Shown here piece by piece: positions 47,101-60,000 of a DNA stretch of 64,000 bases (the first letter of the stretch is position 1; every line of letters starts with the position of its first letter). Below the pieces are notes generated by a model. It worked only from the letters and a program-made list of their open reading frames with translations, ran no database searches and was not told where the DNA came from. The stretch is taken from NCBI GenBank assembly GCA_011037195.1, contig JAAEAF010004359.1:1-64000 (forward strand). The letters are read 5' to 3'. The stretch is from Triatoma infestans. Lineage: Eukaryota; Arthropoda; Insecta; Hemiptera; Reduviidae. Position numbers and translations under genes: made by a program.

Positions 47101-50100
47101 TCTAATTAATATTATTTTAGATGATAGAATTGTATAAATAAACTATAATATCACTTCACCTCTTCCAAAAAAAAAAAAAACACCTTAAATGAATTCTTTC
47201 GGAGAAATGTTTCAATTAAGTTATATCTTCATGGAGCAGGTATATATATATATGCGTAAGCTCAGGATTCCCTTTGGCATGAAAATATTAGGATGTTTTC
47301 AAAGAATATTGATAAAAGACTGAATATTTTTCTAAATTTCTTCTTCACAAATACCTAACTGTAGTTTTTAAAAGCCTCACTGGAGAAAGAAATGTGCATT
47401 ATAAATTGAATAAACAAAACGTTCAATTTGAGTCGAAGTTTACTCAAATTTCGAGCATATGCTTTGGATGTTTGTTTACTTTTTTTATAATTGCCAATCA
47501 ATGCATCTGCTCAAACTTGGTTTACTTAGAAGTATATTTATATATACAGAATGTCCCAAGGTATATGGATAACGACTTTTTCTCGGAAACTAAGATAGCT
47601 AGAAAAAAACTAAAAAATACGTGTCCCCGTAGTTTTTTTTGTTAGAAAACCAAATTTAATTTGTAAATTTGTTTCGGTGCTTCCAGAAGCGAGATACAGG
47701 CACCAACTTCATTTTTTCCAAATGGGGAGGTGTGGTTTTTATTTAAGAAATAGATTCTTCTATTTTTTTGTAAGAAAAATTTACTTGAACGGTTTTTTTT
47801 TCTTTGAGCGATATTTTACAAGTTATGAATGAAAACATGAATCCTATAAGAAATTTCAAAATGATATTATAACGGTTTTTTGATTGAATAAGAAGAAAAG
47901 TACTATTTTATTATAAATTATACTCCTCATTAATTACAGTTCTTGCTCAAACTGGCCCCCACCATTAGAGATGCATACACATGCTTTTTCCTGGCCAATT
48001 GTACCTTACGACCAAAGAAATACATCTCTATTCAAACCAATCAATTTTATGACACTGAAATATGGATTTTGTTCCAATTAGTCAATAACACTAGCATTAA
48101 TTTCAAACAAATAAACATTGCTAACTAGTTTATTATTCTGGCCAAAGATATGACAATTCCAAGGTTAGATATATTTTAATAAAACAATAAGGCACTATGG
48201 AATTTTGCTTTGTTATTAGCAAATATATTATCTGACCTAGAATTAATGATCCAAGAAACCTACTTTTATGATCTTAAAATACTGACCTGTTAACCTAGTT
48301 TTTTCTCATAATGCAAATCATATGAAACTCCCCTTAACCTTTGCTAGTCTCGGAGAAAATGCACCCGACTTCTAAAAAAACCATAAATTTAAATTTAAAA
48401 AAAAGGGACCCTTTTAAGTTGAAATGCAGTTAATAAAATATAAAAAAACAAATGCGTGTGACAAAATATATACGTCTTCTTTAATACATTAATCATTCGA
48501 TTAAAGATTATAATTTAGAAACAGAGAGAATGGAATAGCATACCGGACTCCCACGCGGAGGACCCGGATTCGAGTCCAGCTTGCTGCCCTTAGATTTTTT
48601 TCTTCCTAGGAGCCTTTACAGCTCCACTGCCCGGTGATGGACAGTGTTGTCTGGAATTAGAGAACACTGTCCAGAGGCCAGCAGTGCACTGAAAAGGCGC
48701 CAATGACCATAGATGTTGACGCGCCTTAATTTTTTTTTTGTTTATTTAGAAATTTACAATCTGTATTATTACATATACACAATAAGCAAATAGGAAGTTG
48801 AATAATGAAACTGTAGGCTGTGAGAAGGTAGGAGGAGAGAAGCTACCCAGCGGTAGCACTCTCTACAGGATACCAGTAGCACTGATCAATCCCGAAGGAA
48901 ATCTCGGGGCCACTGGCGATTCAAACGGCGAGGCGGATTGTCAGGGATCGTAGTGGAGGCTAGAGATTGTTAAAAGATTGCAAAAGGAGAGAGTAGTATG
49001 CAGTTTATGATTTCATGTCTTGGCAAGTTGTTGTAGGAAAGGAACTTTGAGGTCATTATGGAGCGTACGGTTTGAGACGTAGAAAGGAGCATCAACTATC
49101 TGTCGAAGTAGCTTAGATTGGAATGTCTGAATGGTACATAAGTTTGTAGGTTTAGCGGAACCCCACAATTCAAGTCCGTAAGTCCAAATTGGTTTGATTA
49201 CAGAAATATATATCAGTCTTTTGCGTTCTGTAGGTAATTTGGATCGTCTTCCGATAAGTCTGTAAAGAAGTTAGGCCCTTTTAGTCAGTGCTTGTCTTCT
49301 AAGTCTTGTGTGCGGGTTCCACGTGAGCCTTTTGTCAATGAAGAGCCCAAGGTAGCGCACCAGATCTGTTATAGGGAGAGGATTGTGATTGAAGAAGACT
49401 GAAGGACAGGAGCCCCGCCGGAGAGTAAATGTGGCATGTTGGCATTTTTGTGCGTTCATTTTAATTTGCCACTTTTTTGCCCATGATTCTCTTGTATTTA
49501 AATTTGTCTGTAAATTATGTGAGGCTGATGTGATGTCTGCACTTGTTGCGAATATGGCTGTGTCGTCTGCATATGTACAAAGTAGTGTGGATGGATTTGT
49601 AGGTATGTCTGATGTGTACACTGTGTAAAGAACGGGACCAAGCATACTCCCCTGCGGCACCCCTGACCCCACTGATGAAAAGGAAGAGAGTGCTGTGCCA
49701 CGGCTGACGTGAAAGAACCTTTCTGATAGATAGGAACGCAGGATGAGAAAATAGGTGGAGGGAAGACATTTTTTTAGTTTGAATAATAAACCAGGATGGC
49801 GCCTTAATTAAAAAAAAAAAAAATTAATTAATAATTAATAAAAATAGAAACAGACTAACAAAACAACATCTTTTAAAAGTGAGTGTAAAATATGTTTATT
49901 TCTATTGAATAAAAACATATAGTTTACATATTGTAACCTGCAGTAGTTTACATAGTTGCAATTGACAAATTCTTTAAACCTATAATGTTTACTAAATGAT
50001 TAATTATCTTCAATTTTATATCACTGGAAGAATCAAAACTTAATAAAATGACAAGCCAAAAATTAGTTGGCTAGGGACAAAGAAATAAACTTTTTATCTT

Positions 50101-53100
50101 TAAAAGTTTATTCGACGTTTCTGGACACCTTTGGTGTCTTTCCTCAGGAACTGTTAAGGAAAAATAGACAGATGAATGTTCTTTTCATTCAACTCTTTAT
50201 TCTTCCTTAACAGTTCCTGAGGAAGGACCAGCAAAGATGTCCAGAAAAGTCGAATAAATTTTTTAAAAAAAAAGTTTTTTCATTGGCCCCAGCCAACTAA
50301 TTTTTGGCTTGTTTAATAAAATGACTTTTTTAAAGAAAAGCAAAACTCCCCCCCCCCAACGCTGCTTTAAATTAACTTTCTCGGATAAAAGTTCAACGGA
50401 AAGTGATGCTCTGTATTCATACTTTGAATACAGAATTTAATGAAATCTGTCAATGCCTTTATAGAGAAAAATCGCAGAAATCTGACAAAAAACCGATTAG
50501 TAAAAATATATTTCCGCCCAACCGATATTCTACAATTTGGAATTTTAGCATTATAGTTCATTCTAATTAATAATATCTAGATAATAGAACTCCAAAAAAG
50601 CCGCATTAAACGAATTTTCCCGGAGAAATGTCACAAATAAATGTTATAGGATTTAAATACGAGTATGTAGTTGATATAGAAAATATACAAAAAAAAAAAA
50701 GCCGGTAAAAGCGCACTTCCGGTTTACTAATTTTCTTGAAACTCGGAATTTTGACCATCTATTTATTTCTTTCTAATTAATTCTGTTTGGATGATAGAAT
50801 TGTATAATCAACTATAATAGCATTTTAGAGAAAAACATAACCCCACCCCTACTTCAAAAGTGCTCTTACATGAATTTTCCCAGAGAAATGATTTAAATAA
50901 AAGTTGTAGATCTTTGTATGTGTAGTTTATGTAGGAAGTTTCATGAAAATCGTCGGAGACATTTTTGAGAAAATTGCGAAAATGTGAAAAAAAAACATTT
51001 AGTAAAGTGGTAATGTAAAAGACTTCCGGTATCCGATTTTTTTTTGAAACTCGGAATTCAACACTTATTCAATTTAATGTACATTAATTCAGATAATAGA
51101 ATTTGTTTAATGAATAAAATAGCACCTTTAGATGATGAAAAACCCTACCAAACCCACCCCTCCACCATAACTGTCCTTAAATGAATTTTCCCAGAGAAAC
51201 ATTTCAAATAAAGTTGTAACTCTTTGTATGTGTAGTTGACATACCAGGTTTGAAGAAAATCGTCGGAGCCATTTTTGAGAAAAACGCAAAAAAGTAAAAA
51301 AAACAACAAGTGAAGTGGTACTTCCGGTTGAGGAATTGACAGATGACCCACTGTCTGATGCCATGGTGATACCTAAACGGAATATCAAGTGGCAACTTTC
51401 TACGGTTTTTTGTTTTTGAGCTATGCTATTCACACACATTTACATTACCACATACATACATACATGACACACACCACACAACCCACACAACACACACCAC
51501 ACACAAACACACACACACACACAACACACAGACCATTTGCTAAAAACCACTTTTTTGGACTCAAGGGAGACCTCAAAACGGATATTTCCGGTGAAAACTC
51601 GATATCGAAAATTTTGTCACGATTACAATACTTCCTTTAAGACGCGTTCTCACGGAGTCAAGTTTACTTGACCAATTTTAGTTGATCAACAGAAGTTGGA
51701 TGAAAAACCTTGTGAGAACCTTTTCTTTCAATAAAGTTGATCAACTTTTTAGTGGATCAAGAAAAGTGTTTGACCGAGTCCAACTTTATCGTTCAAGTAT
51801 GACGCATCTTTCAAGTATTGACAAGTGTAAACCTTTGGATCGCCCAATTGGCTTATCAGTTTGCTTTCAACTCATAGAGTGCTCCGTGTCGTTATTGAAA
51901 CGACTTGATCGATTTCAGTTGAAACGTATGAACCAAAACTGATTCAAGTCGCATTCAACTTTTGCTGAACAACTAAAATCGGACAACTAAACTTGAATCG
52001 TGAGAACACGCCTTTACTAGGAGTAAGAGAAAGTAAAAATCGCTGGAGCAGCCCCCCCCCCCCAAAACTCACAAAACTAAATAAAAATTCATTCCGCAAA
52101 ATGGTATTTCTGGTTAAGAAAATCTGAGAGCTAACTTCCTGTCATATTACATTGTGATACCCAAATTACAGAATGTCAAATTTGTGAACAATTATAATAT
52201 ATACCCCCACACATTAACACCTAGACATAAAAAACATAGACATATTCTTCAAAAAAGAGACTCCATTGAAAGAGACTTCCACTTATAGCAGTAATAGAAA
52301 CGTTCTCTTACAGTAATAAGAACCTAGCGAGGGAGGGCTCGCAGGATACCTTTATAGGCCCCGAACCCTTCTGCGGCTTGTCCAGGAGCCTCATCCAAAC
52401 TTCTATCAAGGGGTGGATAGAAGATCAGCATCTGCGTTGGTGGGAGGGAACACCAGGACAGAGGCAGGCAAAGCTCTTCATTAAAAGACATTTGCCTAAA
52501 TTTACCAAAGACCTACTGAGCCAAACCCGAAGGGATATAAGGTTAACTGTGGGTCTACTAACAGGGCATTGTAGGCTGAATAGACACATGCACCACCTAA
52601 AACTTATGGATAGTGCGGTATGCCGCTTCTGCAAGGTAGAGGAGGAGACCCCGGCGCACATCCTTTGTGAGTGCGCCGGCCTGGCGAGGATTAGGTTTCT
52701 TCAACTGGGGACGGGCAATACCGAAGCTGAAAGCTTCATGACGGAGCCGCTCTCAGCTTTGCTAGGATTGATTAGGAGGGCAAAGCTGGGGGCTGTTCTG
52801 TAATTTAAGGGGATCCACAATAGACCTCAATTTGTAGGTCGCAGTGGAATGAGGCTCCCCCCCCCCCGATTTCTATCTACAGCAATAAGAAAAAGTAATA
52901 ATCCAAGATATCAGTTAAAAGAAAATAAAGATAATGAGTTGATGTTATCCCCCTGATATGTTACCACAATTCTCCGTGGAAACACGTTAAAAATTCCTTC
53001 CAAGATCTTTGCTATTCTTCCGGTCTCTGAAACTGTATTGCTTAAACTTAACCATTTCTGATTGTTTGTTTCAGGCAGAGAAGAAAGGCGCTACAGCAAC

Positions 53101-53972
53101 AGAATATGGACTTGTTTTTGGTGTATTCGAACTAGTAGTTTTTGTTATTAGCCCAATTTATGGGCAGCATGTAAGTAGTTTAGTTTAGTTATTAAAATAG
53201 ATTACGGTTATATATTTATAGTACAACCATAAATATTTGTTAAGTTCTATTATTTAGCAATCCATGTTTTTTTTAATGCTTCAAACTTCATATTCCATTT
53301 AGAAATCAACAATGGAATTGAAAACGAAGGTTACGTAAAAAATCCAGTTTAACGAAATTGTGTTTTTATTTCCTGTTTCTTATTCTTTAACAGGAAGTAT
53401 TACGATCATATCACATTTACAACACTGATTTTTCATCCGGAAATACATATTTTGCGATCCTCCTAGAATGATAAAAATCTGTGTGTAAGTGTTTTTTTGT
53501 CAACAAAATATCTTGAAAACGTAAAACCGTAGAAAACTTAAGACTTGGTATTTTGTTTTGGTACTAATTACCGCATCTGACACGAAGGTTTTAGGCAAAA
53601 TCTATCAACAAAAAAAGGCTTATACTTAATAATACCTACTTTACTTAATAATACGTAGTTTCAACAATCTTATGCTTGGCTGCAACAAAAGTTTAGCCTG
53701 ATTAGAAGGCCTACAAAGAATACCAATTTCCCGGAAAAATGGACGTTTTTGAGGGTAGTGGGAGATCAGTAACATTAGGCTTCCCTCTAAAATACCACTT
53801 CAGTATAATTTCTTCAGCATTGCTAATTCCTCATATGTTGAGAAGAAAATCGATTAACCGGAAGTGTCCCTTTACGGAATAAGTTGTTGAGTTTTTTTGT
53901 TATTTCTTGAAAACGTCTATAACGGTTTCCTTTAAGCTTTGGTATGCAAACTGCACAGAAATAAGCGTATCA

Positions 53973-54024
<52 letters not shown>

Positions 54025-57000
54025 ATTATTCAAGGGAGGGAGGGCAAAACCCTACGCTATGCAAAGCCTCCATGGGTCCATATAGCTGCCCCAAAAGAAT
54101 AACAACTACCAGGTCTGGAACGAAAAATCCGGGCCCGGGTACCACCCATCTAAGTTTTACCACAGTCCGAAAAAAATCGGAGTATAACCTTGAAAGGACA
54201 TAGCCTAAGCTATTCTACCGATATCCTATTCCGGCCAAAGATCCTGAACCGAATCTCCTCCTCACAACCCAAACAATCCATCATGAGATGGATGTATGGT
54301 TTGTTTTCCTCCTCCGTCACACAGACTCTGCAAAAGCGATCAGGCATGAGCCCCACCATTGTATTGAGATGTCTTCTTATACCACAATGTCCAATGAAGA
54401 AACTGTATTGGAATCAGGTGTCTTGAATAGGGAGTTGAAGTGAAGAATAATAGGTGGATGTTAGTTAGAGACTTTTAGAGAGTTATTACTCGAAATACGA
54501 ACTACTGATTTGAGAAAATAGACTATATTTTTTAGCCTAGGATTAGAAGGCAAAACACAATGTTCTCCAAATTAATTCAAGTTTCTAAATTAGCCTAGCA
54601 TTTTTTTATTTTGTTTTTTAATTTATTTTTTGAAATCTTAATTTAATTTTGTTATAATCTGTTCCAGTTAAACAGAATTGGGCCAAAATACTTATTTAAT
54701 GGAGGCATTTTTACTACAGGGATTTGTGCTATTTTATTTGGGTAAGTATTAAATATTTAGTTGTAAGTTTACAGTATTTAAATCCAAATGTGTCTTTAGA
54801 CAGCTCAGTATTTGGATGCTTGGTTTAAACTCCACCAATAGCATGGTAATTCTTAGTGAACAGTTTTTTGTTTTTTTTTTTATAGATTTTTAGACAAAAT
54901 TAATGGACATTTACCATTTATTATATTATCATTCATAATTAGAATTGTGGAAGCTATGGGAAATGCTGCATTTTTAACTGCCAGTTTTGCAATTATTGCT
55001 AAGGAATTTCCAGAAAATGTTGCAACTACATTTGTAAGTTTATTTTTAATACATGGAATTATAATGGTCGGCATAAATTATCATATTCTTTAAACCTAGA
55101 ATTCAAGCATTACATTCTACTGAAATTTTATTTTAGTGAGGAAAGTTTAACTTTGTAGAAATCAATTTTCCTTAGATAAATTTTCAGGTTTTTTTTTTTA
55201 TATGTATAGAAGTATTCCAGAAGTTTAAAAATAAAATCATTGGAAACATTTAAAAATCGCGAAATAATTTTTTATTTAATAATAATAATTTAATAATAAC
55301 TTTATTTAATTAATAATAAATAATTAATTAATTAATATATTGCAACATTTTGTTTTTTACAGGCATCTTTAGAAACTTTTTTTGGATTAGGTCTTATAGT
55401 TGGACCTACAGTTGGTGGTGCACTCTATGAGGTAACTATACGAACTACATCTCTATGTTTATAATATTTTGCTTTCTAATTAAATATATTGTTATTATTT
55501 TCTATATATTTTTTGGCCATTAGGTTGGCGGATATACCACACCATTTCTAGTTCTTGGTTCAGTATTATTTCTATCAGCTGTTATGACAGCTTTCGTCTT
55601 GCCAGATCATCCTGATCATGAGATTGATACTAAACATTCAGGTTAGAAAAAAAAAAAAATATTTACTTGCTGTATGACTGACTCAAATATTATTATTTAT
55701 AATTTTATTTAATAATACAATATATTGTATAATACAAATTCATTGAATAAGTTTTTTTCTTTCCAATAATTCATAAAGATTTACTTGAAATTGATTAAAT
55801 TTCTATATTCTTAAGATAAAAATTAGTTCAGAGCAATTAATTGATCATTTTTAAGATTAAATTATTCTTAGTTTTCTAAGATTCTTCAGTTGCTAATTAT
55901 TCAAATATTTTAATATTTTTTATCATTCACTTAATTCTGTGCAGGAAGTTTATTAAAAGTAATACAAATTCCTGGAGTTCTTTTGGCTGCTATTAGTATT
56001 GTGTTGACATCCATGAGTATTGGCTTTCTTTCAGCCACTTTGGAACCACATTTACGTCAGGTTAATATTTGAATAATATCACTCCTAACAGTCTTTCAAA
56101 CAATTGTAATAAGCAAAAAAAATCTAAGCATTTTCAAATTATTCATTTATTAGTAAACAAAAAAATCTACTGATCAAAATAGTCCAAATACTTTATTTTT
56201 CGATAATTCGAAGCCATCTCTATACAATTTATTCTATTTTTCTTATGTATTGCGACCATTTTCTTTTTTTTAAGGCGGAATACTTCTTATACACTTCTCT
56301 ATTATAATTACTCTGTTGTTGTGAAATGAACGCATTGTAAGCCATAGCAACAAAAAGATGGTAGTTAAACGGAACAAGATCTGGGTTATATGCAGGATTA
56401 GGAGAAAATAATTCAAATTTTCCAGCTTCTTAATTGTCTGGATCATTTGAGAAGTGAAGTGCCCGATCCAGAATTTTTTGTTATAGCGCTTGAGTTGTGT
56501 TGAATAAAGCTCAGCGGTGATCAACGTCAATTAGTAGTTATTAAAACGCCCTTGAAATCCCGTCAATCGAATAGTACCAATTATTTGGTCGAATTTTTCA
56601 CTTCGTGTTTAAGAACCAATTAATCTGGTCTAACCGATTTTTTTATTTTTATTTTTTTCCATTAGGATTATTAAACTAATTCTAATTTCCTTTCATTATA
56701 ACTGACAATTCGTTTATTTATTTGTTTTTTTTTTTTTTGGTTTTTTTTTGTTCCCTTTGGAAGTGACCCTACCATTGGTAAGTTTATTTTTTACATGCAC
56801 CACACCTTCGGAACTACACGAATAAAGTATATTAATATAAACTGTAACTTAAATGAATAATTACACAGATTAACAACAACAAAAAATTAAATAACTTCAG
56901 ATGACAAATAATGAATGCATTTCAACCAAAAAGAGTTATAGTATGTGAATAATGTGATTAATCAGTAATGTCAGTAAAACAGTAATAATAGTTATATGAA

Positions 57001-60000
57001 TAATGATTTGACAAACAATATGAAGAAATTAACAATGACAATATGTGCAGATAAAATGAAAAGTTTATAAATTATTTAATTATACTAAATTGATGTTATT
57101 TACAAAATTTTACTAAATAATTCAATGTTATTTTCTTGTATAAATTAGCTTCTTGGGATCGGTCAACTTTCCCCTTGTAGCGTAATGTGCCGGACTAGTT
57201 GGGCTCTACTTCTCTCCAGTAATGGGACAGTCAAATATTAGATGATGTACATCCTGGATGTCCTGACAGGGATATTAGGGTGCTAGAGCGAGGTGAAACC
57301 TATATAGATATTTCATTCTGGGACCATGCCCAGAGAAAATTTGTGTTAAGGCATGAGTGATTGGCAGTCTTAACTTTATTCTGCTTTGCACGTGTGGAAA
57401 AAATAATTTTGTTTCTGCTTCATTAAGAGTATTCTGCCATTGTTGATCCCATTCTGTTACACTTTTTTTCAAGCAAGATACGAGCGATTTCGGATTTAGG
57501 ATACCGGGAATAAAGGATAGGTAGATCATTATCCTTGGCAGCCTCCTTTGCTAATCGATCAGCTTCCTCATTGCCCTCCAGGCCAATCTGGGCTTTAACC
57601 CATAACAGAATCACTTCCTTCCCTGCATCCTTCAAACTACTTATTTCTTTCCTAGCTTCCTCGCAGATCCTGATTTGATTGTCATAATTTTGTATGAATC
57701 AATTGCATACTATTCTACTCAGTCATAGCTGCTACTTTCTTGAAACTATCTTGACAATGGATGCCTATTTAAACCACTCGAGTGCATTAAGGACTGCGAG
57801 TTCTTCTGCTTGATTATTGCTACAGAATTTGTCTAATCGATATTTATTCGACTAAATTTTATCTTTATTCTTATACACTGCGATAGCACTGCCTACTCCT
57901 TCACCACTCTTGCTACCTACCATCTGTAAATATCCTGTAGCGCGATTCGCAACAAAAGCAATTATTGTCTTATTATATAAACAATTCGTTTATATAATAA
58001 GACACATTTTTTTTTATATTTTTTTTATAACTCGATTACACAAACAACTGTAACTTTTAATTTTCTTTGTTTATGTTTCTGTGCTATAACAAGTTATTCA
58101 AGTTCTTTTTCCACATCTTTTGAGACCTATCTATAGAATTAAAAAAAAAAAAGCAGCTCAGTTTGAACCAGAAAGATTTTTTTAATCACTAGGATTAAAA
58201 GTACAACTTCAATCACTGATTTAGTATCATAATATTTATACATTGAACTGTTTTAGAAAAAAAAAAAGATGCTTTTTAAATCAATAATATTAGTAATTAA
58301 TATTTTATTAATAAATATATTGTAAATGTTTATAGTTTGAACTCAGTGGAGTGATCTTAGGACTAATGTTTGTCATAAATGGAGGTACATACGCTCTGAC
58401 AGCAACTTGTTGGGGATGGTTGTGCGATAAAAAAGTTATGCCGAAATTATGTACTTTCGCTGGCTGTTTATTGCTGATTATTGGTTTTATACTTATTGGA
58501 CCAGCTCCATTCATCTCCGATAAAACGTTAGTAAACATACCTACTTCCTTAGACCAACTTGAACTAAAAATCGATCAGAGTCGATGAACATAAATATTTT
58601 CTAAAGTATCAAATAAAAAACAATGTAATCGATCTTTTTTTTTAATTAAGGACAAGAGCTGTTTTTTTTTTCGGTATGTTTGTTTACATTGAAAATGCAT
58701 TAAGAAAAATTGTTGTCTGTTTCCCTTTATTTTGTTTTTTTTTATCTTATTTCTTTTCATGAGATGATGGTTGAACTGGTTTTATGAAACTTAGTATAGT
58801 CTACCTGAAATAATAGCTACAGAACTTATTATTAAAAACTGGCTGAGTATAAGGGAGTTTATGAGGGATTGCAAATATTAAATTTGAGAAAAGATCACCT
58901 CTAATGGACCTGGAAACGCCTTGCAAGTTAATTTCCCTAGCCTCTACGGTCAAGGCATCCTTTTAATGCTGGTATCCAGCCTGGTCATGGGTATCCCATG
59001 GTCAGGCTGAGCGCAAGGTGCCCCCCTCCAAGCCCTAAGTCGGGAGGCGTATCCCATGTCTTTCCTTCCCGACACTTTTCCTTCCGCTTTATGTGGTTAC
59101 ACATTAGTTTCTTGGGTAACTATACTTCGGCCCCTCGGGTAACGGATCAAAAGTTAAGAAGGGCCCAACTTGCCAAGCGGGGGATGTGCCTTAGGGTACT
59201 TCTGCGCAGATTACGTCTTGTACACCAACCTGATCGGCGCAGTGTTCTCCCTTTTTTGTAAAACGAACCCTAGCAAGTTGAACGGAAGCTGGAATACTAC
59301 TGGTTGGATATGGATACCAATTAAAAATAAAAAAAATTATTTTTTTCTTGTAATTGTACATAATTATGGTACCGCAGTTGTTAATTTTCAAAACAAATAA
59401 AAAAAAAAAAAAAGTTACAATAATTCTAGTTAACGACGGGTGAACATTCCTCTCTGGAAATCTAGAGGAATAGTTTCCAGGCAATGTTTAACACTGTATA
59501 TCCATTAAGTTTGTTACAGATAACTTTATTATATATGAAGTAAAACTTCCTGTAGTTTGATGACTATTATTTATTACAGAGTACTATGGGTGACAATTGT
59601 TGGTTTAATGACCCATGGTCTAGGAATCGCAGCTTTATTAGTATCATCATTTATAGATGCATTAAGAACAGCGATGTAAGTTTTACTAAAAAATTTTCAC
59701 ATTTACCAAATAAAATATGTATCTACATGATTGCTAGTAAAAATAAAAAAAATTCACTTGCAGAGCTAATGGATTCAGCAACAATTTGGAAACTTATGGG
59801 CTTATTTCTGGTCTATGGACATCAACTTTCGCTCTGGGTGCTTTCATTGGGCCATCTATGGCTGGTATATTGTACGATACATGGGGATTTCCACATGGAA
59901 GCATGTCAATTGTTGCTTTAAGTGCTGTTATCGTAAGTGTTAAATTTATTTAGATTCTTTTCTTTTTTTTTTAAGATATATATATATGTATCAGTGATAA

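Noticed and set aside
53907..54203. Frame with a poly-Tyr run
   Set aside because: Translation of the (ATT)n tail of a LINE; not a protein.
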